From the NCBI GenBank assembly GCA_024196135.1, contig JAMQCK010000110.1, positions 1-62,869 of the forward strand: a stretch of 62,869 nucleotides of DNA, in the 5' to 3' direction. Each line of letters opens with the position of its first letter. The stretch's first letter is position 1. Source of the DNA: Pleurotus ostreatus/Saccharomyces cerevisiae fusant. Lineage: Eukaryota > Opisthokonta. The notes under the pieces were generated by a model. That model was not told the origin of the DNA. It did not search any database and was given only the letters and a program-made list of their open reading frames with translations. A program made the position numbers and the translations under genes. Below, piece by piece: positions 10,679-20,891 of this stretch.

Positions 10679-12186
10679 TCACCGCTCCCGGAGTCGATGC
10701 GGCGAGGAGACGTCTGCGCCAGAGGTATGTGGCGTATAGTCCGTGGGTGTATGCAAGGGGAGGTGGTCGTAGGTAGTGTCCGCGGGCTTGCCATCTACAG
10801 CCGCGGTCGCCGCGGCGATGTCGCCTATACCAGCGCGCGTGCCCCAGCCAGTCTGCAAAGCATGTGAGAAATCGCGCAATAGCGAACACGTATTCAGAGC
10901 TGACCTCGTGTAACGTTACCAGCGCATACAGCTTCATGATGGCGAAGTAGTACCCGAACGCGATGAACGCTGGCACGTAGATGATATGTTCTGGCTGGTG
11001 CCACAAATGCGGCAGTAGCTTCGCCGTGCGTGTCGCTGTAAGCCACACGCCATACGACGCGAGGATGTTCCACCATGGTAGATGGTAGCCGCCCTCGGTC
11101 ACAGGCTTAGTGGACTTGTACAAGAGGTACGAAACGAGGCAGGGCCCGACGAGGAGGGTGAGGGGGTTATAGAGCTTGTCGACCATGGTGTATGCGACAT
11201 AGGGATGAGAAGTCCAGATGTGCCGTTCCATGAAGAGGGAGCGGAGGTCGGAACGCCAGGTATTTCGTGTCCATCGCAGAACCTACGGCGCGTTAGGAGA
11301 TGCAGAATTAGACGACGTCCACACGCACCTGCTTCAAGAACCTCCAGTTCGGCTTCATAGTGCTCAACAACTCAGCCTCTTTGCAGCACTGCACGTATGT
11401 CGACCACCCATGCGAAACCATCCACCGTGTCAAGAACTTGTCGTCTCCCGAGTTGAGCTGGTACTTCCCAAGCCAGTAATCGTGGGTGAAGCCGTGCAGG
11501 AACTCCGGGTCCTTCAAGATGATTGTCCGGTACGCAGCAGTCCTTCCCGACAGACAAGGGATGCCGCCGTCGATGTGCGTCGACGCGGCGATCTCGATAT
11601 TTCGGATGGTCAACCGGAAGGCGGCGAGGACCTCCCAGACCGTCATGCGCTTCCCGCACGGCTGGACGCGCTGGGACGTGCCCACGCCGCCGACCTTCTG
11701 GTCCTCGAATGGCGCGAGCATGTAGGGAAGCATAGTCGGCGGCCAGATCGCGTCGTCGTCCGCGAAAACGATGATGTCCGTCGTCGTGTGCTTGATGCCG
11801 TGCGACATTTGCAAGCGCTTGTTCGCGAAGGGGACGGTGAGGACGCGTATGCGCTGCGGGTCGACTTCGTTGGCGAGTTCTTGGAGGGGGCCCAGCATCT
11901 TCTCTTCCGTGACGATCAGGATCTCCTTCGGCTTGCCGACGAGCCAGGAGTGCGCGGCTTCCTTGAACTCCTCGCCGGCGTCGATGGTGGGGACAATGAT
12001 TGTGACGTCCTCGGCGGCAATGTACGTCGGGTTCTCGGGAAGGGGGATCGGTCGATACGCCCAGGACGCGGACATTCGTATGAGGAACCATAAGTAGCGG
12101 TAGAAGCTGCACAGCAGTGAGCAAACGCCTTTGCCTGCGTACAAAGAGCGCACCCTATAATCCCAAATGGTACAACTTCGCGGCAT
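10679..12186 (-). CDS. GT2 processive polysaccharide synthase, Cps1/hyaluronan-synthase-like
   Basis: Exons (minus) 12186..11329, 11282..10905 and 10852..10679 give 469 residues. An in-frame upstream ATG at 12258 would add 24. N-terminal hydrophobic segment FYRYLWFLI is followed by the GT2 core: VTIIVPT, FADDDAIWPP (DxD-type metal and UDP-sugar site), GFTHDYW, SGDDKFLTRW (acid motif) and, after splicing, the QVLRW product-binding motif. Two or three membrane helices follow (LYNPLTLLVGPCLVSYLLY; YVPAFIAFGYYFAIMKLY). The C-terminus carries LHETGWGTR and a disordered tail. The fungal relative Cps1 makes a wall or capsule glucan/hyaluronan-like polymer at the plasma membrane. The polymer here is not known. 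Intron boundaries rebuild motifs, so the model is well supported apart from the start. Confidence 0.88.
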
Positions 12187-13041
12187 TAGCGTGGGTGAAC
12201 TGAAGGGGGGAACGGCTAACGCACATATAGGAAAGTTATCCGACGTTAGATACAGCATCCTGGCGCGCCCGCCGAGGCGACGCTTCGCAGTTTCCGGCTA
12301 CGCCCAGAGTAAGGGAGCGAAGGGGAAGAGAAAGCAGATGGCGGGCGAAAGAGAAATCGTCGAGCTTGGCATTCCGCTCATCGTTGGCAACGTCCGCCGC
12401 GCTTCTACGCCTTTTCCCCGAATAGATAAAACGCCTATTTTTGATCCGCGAGCACGTGGAAAGTTCAACTTCGCGGCCAAAGTTAGCCAGCATAGGACGC
12501 CCGAGCTGAGAGCCAGGACAAGTGGTGGGGAGGCAGCCAGCTCAGTGAGTATTCGCTCGTTCGTATGATGAACAACATGGAAGAAGGAGAGAAGCTAAGA
12601 CACCGCCTCTGACGGCAGGGTGACGCGGAACCCCGATCGACAATTCAAGGGTAGTACAAGTTCAGGTCACGGATGCTGCTAAGTATGTAGCATGGAGATA
12701 CCAACAACGTGATGAATGACCGACGAAATACATCTGGTCCTATCCAAGTTCTATCGCATCCCCCAAAGTGTCAGGATTAGCAGAGCAGACTAGTTGACTG
12801 CATGTAAATGTTGTGACTACTGAGGCCAGACCAGCGTCAGAGAGTGTCTTGCCTTCTGAATCCGAGATGACCAAGTCCGAGCGCTAAGAACGAGTACGTA
12901 GGTCAAGGCCGGCAGCAGCAACGGGTAGTGAGTGTGAGCGTCGACCAACGATCTCGAAACCTTCAAGGCGATCTAGTACTTCAGCGCACAGAGCGAGCCA
13001 CGTAAGTGAGTCGATGTCCCTTCATGTCCTCTTGGACTTTG
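12187..13041. other. intergenic, no gene seen
   Basis: This is the GT2 synthase 5' flank followed by gene-poor sequence. I checked for tRNA, snRNA and conserved ORFs and saw none. Confidence 0.4.
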
Positions 13042-13308
13042 TCAGGGAGGCAGCGACCCATAGGGCAGGTTGGCCAGAGCGTCGGATCTCCATCCAGCCC
13101 TTAAGGCCTGTGTAAGACAGAAGCGATCCCTCACCAGGCCGGGCACACCTGCGAGAAAGGCCTTACGTTGGCGCCAGTTGGGCAACGCTGTTCCCATCCG
13201 GCAGTGTCTCAAGATTTCCGATGGTACGGCGCGGAGGGGTGCGAGAAGAGCTCGTATCTCGTGTCTCGTCGCCTCCATGCTGAATTTCTCGTGGCGGAGA
13301 AGGTGCAT
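13042..13308 (-). pseudogene. F-box protein relic
   Basis: A short minus-strand reading frame contains RALLAPLRAVPSEIL preceded by helix-like sequence. This matches the coiled-coil/F-box entry of the intact gene at 14931-16553 (RALLAPVRSVPPEIL). Downstream of that motif the similarity stops, and no LRR region follows. I read it as a truncated relic of the same family, about 1.6 kb from the intact copy. A small unrelated ORF is the alternative. Confidence 0.5.
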
Positions 13309-13990
13309 AGTCTTCTCAAGCCACCGAAATCGGTATCGCAGCCGCGCAGGCTGTCCTCCAAGGCCGCGAGTCCTGTTCGCAGTAGTTCGTGGGAGGAGTC
13401 GGTGGTGGGTATATAATCCGACCGAGCGGGGGTAGATTCAAGAAATTCCGGGCGCGCCGGTGAAGCTGGTGACTTCGTGTTCGCAGCGCTCTTGCGTGTG
13501 TGTAGTATGTCGAGGTTTACTCGTGTGCTGCAGGAATAATGAGCCCGATAGGTCAGAGGCTCGATTGTGTGCCCGGATACAATGCCAGCGGTGCTAGTGG
13601 TGGTGGTACTGGTAAAGAAGTTTGTGGCGGTGTCGGCTTCGAGCTCCCCATGTGTGCCTGCCAGAACATATTACTCAAGACGTAGTGCGAGATATTCTAA
13701 TGATCCTCGACGCGCTTCAGCATGCTGTGGCTACTTCAGCACTCTCAAACCATCGCTGGTGGCGGATACTAAAAGGAAACAAAAAGAAACCCCCTTTTGG
13801 ATTTACCTCCGGCATCCGTAAGCATTCCGCCGAGTCGGCATGACTAAACGTCCAAAATGCGCTCTTTTCACGACAACAGGGATGGCACGCCAAAGTCGTA
13901 GCCACTGCCTTCCGTGCGCCTGTATATAAGCCTCGAACGATGAGAGGGGGAGTACACCTCATCCCTCCTCCTGAACCGCAAAACAATACG
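13309..13990. other. intergenic, SnoaL-like gene promoter region
   Basis: A TATATAAG at 13923-13930 lies about 60 bp upstream of the next start codon and is a plausible TATA box. I see no gene otherwise. Confidence 0.45.
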
Positions 13991-14619
13991 ATGTCGACGA
14001 ACTACGAGACTCTTCAGCAGAAGGCTACCGAGTGGATGAGAAAGGTACGTCTCGTCTTCGCCGTGCCACATTTAATGGAGGTGGCTGAGGGGCACCTAGT
14101 TTCATGCTACCAGCGACAATATGGTCGCGGAGCCATGGGTAGACACCTTCTGGACGTCCGACGGCGTGCTGCAGTTCTCCAACGTGCCAGAGGTCGCCGG
14201 ACGAGACGCCATCGTCGAGGTAAATTGTCCCGTTCGTATCACGAATGCCGCACTCACCACTTGGTCCAGTTCTTCAACTCGCAGTTCCCTCATCTCGAGC
14301 ACATGAAGCACTCGATTGTTAGCCTCGGTGAGCTTCGTCACTTTCTGTCGTATCTCGCTTTGCTCATCGTTTCTTGTGTGTACCAGACGTCATCAGCAAC
14401 AAGATATACTTGAGAGCGACCATCTCTTACCGCGCGAAGGGCGACCCGGAGAATAAGGACGTCACCATCCCGGGGTTCGCTGTCTGCTTCTTCCCGAATG
14501 AGCTGACAGTGGACGGAGGCTTCGACAAGATGTCGAGGTTCGAGGTGTATTTGGATTCGACGCCCCTGCAGGAGCGGATAGCGGTGGCACTGAAGCATGC
14601 GGAGGCGGCAAGTAACTGA
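13991..14619 (+). CDS. SnoaL/NTF2-like fold protein
   Basis: Exons 13991..14044, 14100..14219, 14270..14327 and 14387..14619 give 154 residues. The first intron acceptor was chosen at 14099, which keeps the frame and gives EWMRKFHATSDNM. The sequence has the layout of a SnoaL-like cone-shaped barrel: an N-terminal helix, WVDTFWTSDGVLQFSNVPEV-AGRDAIVE, FFNSQFPHLEHMKHSI, then a strand-rich C-terminus (KIYLRATISYRAKGD, VTIPGFAVCFF, MSRFEVYLDSTPLQERI). 'Phe/Trp...G+xAI' is typical of polyketide-cyclase-like and scytalone-dehydratase-like NTF2 relatives. I see no fixed catalytic residues. Substrate and role are unknown. It is convergent with the F-box gene. Confidence 0.8.
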
Positions 14620-14930
14620 TGAGCGAGAATTAGATGCATACTCGTATAGACGTACCAGACGGTTGTAAAATGGGGATCTCTCGGGATAGTGACAGTCCGA
14701 TCCGGAAAGCACTTTTCACCCTTCCGAGGAACGCTTCCGTCGTCCGACCTATCCGGCGAGCGTGGATGGTTCAGGGCGATTGAGATATAGTCAAGCATTC
14801 GAAGGATCAGTCAGTAAAGCAAGCGCCCTATTCGGTCGAGCCTCGGAGACTTAGAAGAGCACTCACTTGCAGGGCATCGAAGTCCACGAGATCAAGTTCC
14901 ATCGCGAAATATACTAATATTCTTGATAGG
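14620..14930. other. intergenic between convergent genes
   Basis: Shared 3' flanks of the SnoaL-like and F-box genes. I see nothing else. Confidence 0.4.
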
Positions 14931-16553
14931 CTAGTCTAGAGCGAAGATCCACTGCAAAGTATCCCAGTCCCCAGGCATGCATTTTCCCTCGTTACTGTGT
15001 CCAGCAAAATCTTCCACGCGCATAAGTTCATCTGTCAAAACCATTGGTACTAGGAGCCGAAGGCGAGACCGAAGAGCCCCGCTGTGTTGAGAAGGGCCCC
15101 GAGTCTGCCATATCCCTTGCACAAGCTGCGCATCTTCATTCAGATCGGGCCCCTTTGTCGGGCCACGTGTGTTGTAGAACACCACCAACTCCAAGTCTAT
15201 CAGCGCAGGACGGGCTTCGTCCAGTACGAGCCTTTGAGCTAGTTCGTAATGGATGTGATCGGGGGGCGAACTCCATTGGACGGATCTGGAACCTTTGTGG
15301 GGCTCCAGTCCTCCTGAGATGAAGTAGAATGCGCGCAGCCTGCGCGGCAGCAACAATATCGCGTAAAGGGTGTCCGCGCTGTAGCTGTACATGTTTCGGA
15401 GCACGAGCGTTTGGACAGGGGCTAAGACGACTTTCAGAAGGAAAGCATAGCGCACCAGCAAGTTCCGCTCTTCGTAGTATGTCACCCCCCTCGGCGTCTT
15501 CAGCGCCGCATCGAGCATGAAGTATGCCAGACGAGGTGCCCTGATGAAGGGACATAGTTCGACGGCAACGCCAACAACGCAGAGTCGCTTGAGCGAAGGT
15601 AGATGGATAGGATTCGATGGAGGGATGCCAGGCCCAGATTGCACGCGGAGTTTGACGAGGTTTGAGAACATAGAGAGTGTGTGAAGATCATCGAGCCTTG
15701 CACACTTGACATCGAGTGTATGCAGCATCGACCAGTCGAATATATTAGAGGAATGCAATCCGGCGTAGCAAAGCTTCAGCGAGCGGAGATTCGGGACAAG
15801 TTTGGTTTCGGGGATTGTGACTTCATCTTGGAAATTCATCGTTGGATCGCCGTAGACGGTCAGCGAGGTCAGCGCCGGGAGGGACGGGTAGGGAACTGGA
15901 TTGCCAGCCGCGTTGACTATGTCAAGAGCCTGCAAGCGTTCTGCGTTGGCCCAAATTGCTTTCCAAGATTGTGGATGCATGCAAACCCAGGACATTTCGG
16001 GGTTTGAAGGCCAAGCGCCAACGCGGAGAGGATATTGGCCAGAGCGCTCAGTATACGCAATCACTGCAGCGGCCAAGGGCTCTCCTTCCAGTCGCCTGTC
16101 TTCCCACGTATAAGGCAACCGGAAGCGTGCCCAGGGCCAGCCCAGCCCGAACGCGATCTCTCGCCAGGTGCAGCACACTTGGGTGAAGGGCCATACATGC
16201 GCGCCGATCGAGTCGTCGAACCAGCGAGGCGGGATCGTGTACGCGGCGATTTCGCGCAGAATTTCCGGAGGCACCGATCGGACGGGTGCAAGGAGCGCTC
16301 TCACGTCGGTTATGGAGTGTTCGATGCTGGCTTTCGTTGCTTGGAGTCGCGCGAGTTCGGCGTTGCATTCCTGTAAACCAGCCTCTAGTCTGGCGAGTCC
16401 GCTCCGAAGCCGTTCGCGACTGCGACCGTCGGTAGGATCGTATGGCGTGCGGGCGAGGCATGCGAGACTGTGACCACCGCGTACGCTGGCAAATTTGTGG
16501 CCACAACTGGAGCAAAGTTGTGTGGTATACTCGAAGAACCTAAGCTCCTGCAT
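14931..16553 (-). CDS. F-box/LRR-type protein with N-terminal coiled coil
   Basis: A single exon of 540 residues starts MQELRFFEYTTQLC. It opens with a short Cys-containing segment (CSSCGHKF), then an Arg/Glu/Leu-rich coiled coil (about 45-85). The F-box-like entry is ALLAPVRSVPPEILREIAAY (about 85-104), followed by VCCTWREIAFGLGWPWARF. The C-terminal 350 residues have irregular leucine-rich repeats (LPALTSLTVYG, LVPNLRSLKLCYAG, MLHTLDVKCARLDDL, LPSLKRLCVVGV). This is the usual plan of the expanded Agaricomycete F-box family, whose members are presumed SCF substrate receptors. The substrate is unknown. A truncated relative lies at 13042-13308. Confidence 0.85.
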   Translation of the reverse strand: MQELRFFEYTTQLCSSCGHKFASVRGGHSLACLARTPYDPTDGRSRERLRSGLARLEAGLQECNAELARLQATKASIEHSITDVRALLAPVRSVPPEILREIAAYTIPPRWFDDSIGAHVWPFTQVCCTWREIAFGLGWPWARFRLPYTWEDRRLEGEPLAAAVIAYTERSGQYPLRVGAWPSNPEMSWVCMHPQSWKAIWANAERLQALDIVNAAGNPVPYPSLPALTSLTVYGDPTMNFQDEVTIPETKLVPNLRSLKLCYAGLHSSNIFDWSMLHTLDVKCARLDDLHTLSMFSNLVKLRVQSGPGIPPSNPIHLPSLKRLCVVGVAVELCPFIRAPRLAYFMLDAALKTPRGVTYYEERNLLVRYAFLLKVVLAPVQTLVLRNMYSYSADTLYAILLLPRRLRAFYFISGGLEPHKGSRSVQWSSPPDHIHYELAQRLVLDEARPALIDLELVVFYNTRGPTKGPDLNEDAQLVQGIWQTRGPSQHSGALRSRLRLLVPMVLTDELMRVEDFAGHSNEGKCMPGDWDTLQWIFALD

Positions 16554-17012
16554 GGGCGTAGGCGTCTGTCAGGTGGAAGTTGGTAGAGACCAATCGAGGG
16601 GGATGGTGGTTTGCCTACGCTGTAGAGGCGACCGTGATGGACAAGAACGAGGTTGGATTGCGAGCCGCGGTGCATGTCCCGGGCCGCCGGGCCATCCTTT
16701 GTTCAGAGGTCATGTGCCATTGTCACGGTTCAAGTCACGGTGAGTCCACGTCGACGCCATCAATTTCAAAGTTGCGATAGTGCAAAGAGTACATATATGC
16801 TGTATCGAAGAGTTTATAGATGGTCGTCACGATGGCTTAGCGGAGCTTTGAGCAATGGTGATGGCCAAGAAGTGTAGGCACAGTCAAGAAGATAGACCAT
16901 GTAAATTCAAGAGATCACGCGTACGATGAGCATATCAAAAGAGACGGGCATAGAGAGCCATTTGTCCTGGCAGGATGATTTGCGATGCAGGAGACGTCTG
17001 AACCAACATAGA
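16554..17012. other. intergenic between tandem minus-strand genes
   Basis: F-box gene upstream region and 3' flank of the RING protein gene. I see nothing recognisable. Confidence 0.4.
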
Positions 17013-18497
17013 CTAGAAACGCCGACTCCTGTTCGGCGATGCTGCGAGCATGGGAATACGCCCCGGGTACATCTCGGAGAGGTCGTCGTCTGTGTCGTTC
17101 TCCGAGTCGAAGGAGCTGATAATCACCAAACAAGACAAGGTCAGTGCCGGATATCGAGGCATTGAAGGCGGATCAGACTCACTCGGAATCGTCCACACGT
17201 TCGACGCGTCGGCGCTTAGGTTGAGCACTGAGCGGGGGTGCAGCGCGCCACGGGGAGCGGTCCTGACGTGTCGACGTACGGCCGAAGAGAGGAGGCGCTT
17301 CATCGTCGCTGCTGTCTGAGACGATGTATACCGTCCGACGACTCGTGGACGGTCCTGCCTCAACTGACCGGTCAGGGGCGGACGTTGTGCTGGCGTCGGC
17401 GCGCTCTCCAGACAGCCCTTCCTGCTGCTTCGATTTCTTGCGCCGACTCGGTGGTACGAGCGTACACGGGATTTGACTAGCACTGGGTGGCTGAGCGATG
17501 GGGACGACAAATGGACCGCCTTTTGAGCGGGTCTTTTTGTAGTACTCTTCTAGAGCAGTGGATAGACGATCTTGGACTTGTTTTGGGTGCGAGGGCGCGG
17601 CTCTGCGAGGTAGGGACTTCCGCGCACGGCGAACGGGCGGTTCATCACGGTCATCTTCGGAAGTGGCGCTGCCGATTGGAGAGATGATCTTGCGCTTCTT
17701 CCTCTCCCCGCGAGACTCGTTAGCTCTGTGATCATGATAAGTTCACGGACCGTGCTCTGACAAGGTCTACCACTCACTCGGCATGCACACTGTACACCGA
17801 CGTCCGCATCCGGGCAAGATCGTCCTCCTTCTGTTGCACGGTCATCTCCAGCGACCTGACTTTCCTTTGCATCTCGAAGAGACGCTCGTCGTATGTTTCA
17901 ATGATGCCCATCAAACGATCCTTGGTCGACTGTAGCTCCTCTTCAAGCTCCTGGGCTCGGGTTCTCTGAGCGCGTTCGCCTTCCCTGTGGCGTGCAGCAG
18001 CGCCCATGTGGCGCTCGCAGGACGCGAGCAGCTGCTGCTTGTCGCGCTCAAGGGCCTTGATACGGTTGGTGGTGTCTTCGGGCGCGTTGAGGTACAGACG
18101 TCGAACGGATGGCTGGACAAAGGGACGCAGATGTTTGGGAATGAGATGGTGCTGTAGAGCGCATTCGTTATGAGAGGAGGTATATATGACAAGAGCGCAA
18201 AGCTTACTTCAGGCATGACTTGAGTGAGGCGTTAGCGCAGCCCCGATAACAGCAAGGTGCTAAACACACCTGTTTTGAAAGGGGCGCGACAATCAGGGCA
18301 CAGAACTACGGTAGTCTCCTCCGCCGCATTCTCCATTGATGTCTCTATGTGTCCGTTGAGACATTCGAGGCAGAAGGCGTGCCCTAAACAACGATACAGC
18401 GTGAGATTGGGCCACCCGTCGCGCCGTCAGTAGAATACTAACCGCATGGCACGGAGACGGCCTCATTGAAGTCTCCGAGGCATATACTGCAGGACAT
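17013..18497 (-). CDS. RING-finger/coiled-coil protein with an 11-nt microexon
   Basis: Exons (minus) 18497..18443, 18383..18270, 18218..18208, 18151..17778, 17725..17183 and 17115..17013 give 399 residues. An N-terminal C3HC4 RING uses Cys3, Cys6, Cys18, His20, Cys23, Cys26, Cys47 and Cys50. The 11-nt third exon supplies VMPE. Without it the frame breaks before HHLIPKHLRPFVQPSVRRL. A coiled coil follows (about 105-185, ALERDKQQLL ... MQRKVRSLEMTVQQKEDDL). The tail is basic and Ser-rich with KKRK and KRRR clusters, suggesting nuclear targeting, and ends in an acidic patch (DSENDTDDDLSEM). RING proteins of this shape are usually E3 ubiquitin ligases. The partner E2 and substrate are unknown. 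Confidence 0.85.
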
Positions 18498-18745
18498 ATC
18501 CCGTCTTTTCCCTACGTCCAGGGAGTAGGCGATGGAGGGAGGAGGCAAACTTGCAGGGCGAGCGCGAGATGGAACCGAACCCCGCGGCACGCGTCTCGAT
18601 CGCGACGCGCCTTTCCCACGCCCCTAGATCGGCCCGCTCCCCTCATCCGGCCCGGGATCATGACGCCGACATTTCCGCACTTGGCGAATGGTATCGTTCT
18701 TCACTACGTTCATGTCGACTGTACTGCTCCTCTTTTCCCACCACC
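18498..18745. promoter_or_regulatory. divergent promoter region, RING protein and kinase
   Basis: The two flanking genes are transcribed outward from this 248-bp gap, so it must hold both promoters. I can name no specific site. The kinase frame is open upstream to 18551, but ATG 18746 has the better CCACCATG context. Confidence 0.5.
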
Positions 18746-20269
18746 ATGTCCCTCGAGGAGAAGCGGCGCGAGAGCTTCAACCCCACTCTCAACTCTACAC
18801 AAGAGATGGAAAAGGAGAAGTTCCCCCTCCCCGCACCCCACACGAAGTTTGAACAGGCGGTCAGTCGTGACCGGCTGGAGGACTACTTCAAGGAGAGGCC
18901 GAAGAATCGGGGCGTGCTGACTGACGCAGAGCTCTTCTGGGTGGAACTTCAGCCGTGGCTGAAGCACAGGGGATACGCGTTGCGACCCCGGTACCAGCCT
19001 GGCTGGCGCCCTTCCTGGCGGGGGACGAAGAAGCGCGCAAGTGACTGCGAGGATGGGGAACCTATCGGGGTGCGTAAACCGTCATTCATCTCACCCTATC
19101 AAACTTTCTGACTTTGCCCCCTCCCTTACACAGTACCCCTTCTTGCTGGACGCCACGCGCATCTCGGACGGCAAGGTCGTCATGCTCAAGTGCATTTCGA
19201 AGACCCTACATCCCCATGAGGCCAGTATCTCCGCCCTGCTGTCGTCCCCTCCATTGCGACTGGACCCGACGAACCACTGCGTGCCGGTGTATGATGTACT
19301 GCACCCGCCTGGGCATGAGGATTTCGTGATCATCGTCATGGCGTTCTGCAGGCTGTTTGACAACCCCCGTTTTGATACCGTAGGCGAGGCAGTTGAGTTC
19401 TTCAGGCAGGTCTTTGAGGTGAGTACTTCTCGTGCTGCTCCGATGTATGACTGATGTGTCCGCTAGGGCCTCCGATTCATGCATCGCAATGGGATAGCTC
19501 ATCGGTGCGTCTCATCACATCCGTACCCCTTCCCTCGTCTGACTGGCATCCAGGGATTGCATTGACTTGAACATCATGATGGACGCGACTCCGCTATACG
19601 ACCGCCCCTACCACCCTCGACGTCCTGAACTCCGACGCGACTTCAAGGGCAAGGCAAAAGCGCACACGCGCACCGAACGTCCCGTCACCTACTACCTCAT
19701 CGACTTCGGCCTATCGCGGCGGTACGACCTCCCCTTCGAACGACCTCTTGAAGAGCCTATCCTCGGTGGCGACAAGACGGTGCCAGAGTTCCAGAACATA
19801 AGCGGTCCGTGCGATCCTTTCCCCACTGATGTATACTACCTGGGTAATATGGTGCGGCGGACGTTTCTTGAGGTGAGCGGTCGTGATGATCTGGCGAAGA
19901 GCGCAAGTCTGACAGGAGGCTGCAGGGTTGCGAGCTCAACAGCAGAAAGCGTGGCGTCGAGTTCATGGCGCCCCTCGTCTCAGAGATGGTACAGGACGAC
20001 CCGGCAAAGCGGCCGACCATGGACGAGGTGGTCGAGCGCTTCAATCAGGTGCGCTCCGCGTTTGCGCCTCATGTTTAATACTAGTACTGACTGCTCCACC
20101 GCAGATCGTTAGCAAGCTCTCGACCTGGAAGTTCCGCTCACGCCTGAAGAAAGGAGGCGATTGCGCGCCCCACTCTGCGTATCTGTCAGTCGTCCACTGG
20201 CGACGGCGTGTCGGATACATGGTGCGGGGTGTGCCGGCGCTGCCTCGGCCAGCAGTGGAAGAGGAGTAG
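18746..20269 (+). CDS. fungal-specific protein kinase-like (FunK-like)
   Basis: Exons 18746..19069, 19134..19418, 19467..19504, 19554..19872, 19926..20048 and 20105..20269 give 417 residues. The N-terminal ~100 residues are unrelated to kinases. The kinase-like domain has a candidate ATP-binding Lys127 (VVMLKCI) but no Gly-rich loop that I can see. The catalytic loop is HRDCIDLNIMMD (HRD at 215-217, Asn222) and the metal-binding DFG is at 266-268 (YYLIDFGLSRRYD). The HRD triplet is split by the third intron, and correct splicing restores it. The HRDCxxxN form and the missing P-loop are typical of expanded Agaricomycete FunK-type families. All catalytic residues in the C-lobe are present, so activity is possible. 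Substrate and pathway are unknown. Confidence 0.85.
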
Positions 20270-20524
20270 AGCAGTGCAGCGGATGCCCGCCGTCTACTGC
20301 CAATGTACAACTCCGCTTTTCTGCTGCTGTTGACTGATGGCTGCGCTGGCGCGGCTGATGCACGTCGGCCATTTTCTTCGACATTGGACTCTAGCCTCCC
20401 TGCCTAACTTGAATCTATGATGAATCTAATGTACTGGTGTAGACCATAGACTGTCTTTTCTTATACCCCTTAAATATCTGTACACCGGAACGCGTTCATT
20501 GCGCGGGCTATCCCGCGTCAATGT
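20270..20524. other. intergenic, kinase 3' flank
   Basis: Unique sequence up to the left edge of duplicated block A. I see nothing recognisable. Confidence 0.4.
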
Positions 20525-20639
20525 CGCCCGTACATACGGACATACCCTAGTCTATCTAAACACAATTTTTGTTCGCTTATGAACTTCCGTCGATAGATCG
20601 AGGTCCCCCGATACAAGAGACGCCTCAATACGCTTACAC

Positions 20640-20891
20640 GTCCGAGGACAACCTCAGAAACAGCCTTTGAAGCATATCCCCATCTGGGATACAAAGCTTC
20701 CGGGGAGATCGGACCGAACGGAAGCAGGGCGGGAGCATACTGTCATCGAATCGATCAATGCCTCCGATTCCAACATCTTGTCCTCAACCACCACACGCGT
20801 CCACGTACGACTCCCGGCCATTGCACTTCTCGGCGCGGGATAGTCTGGATACCCATATATGCCTTGGTCTGACGAATAGGCTAGTACATGG
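20640..20891 (+). promoter_or_regulatory. strongly conserved upstream block of patatin copy A
   Basis: This 250-bp stretch ends at the start codon and is nearly identical to the inverse of 55283-55560. I count roughly ten differences over about 235 compared bases. The following coding exons differ far more. It may be a promoter, a 5' UTR, a gene-conversion tract or an unrecognised transcript. An antisense ORF runs through it in both copies, but the two versions end at different places. Confidence 0.6.
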
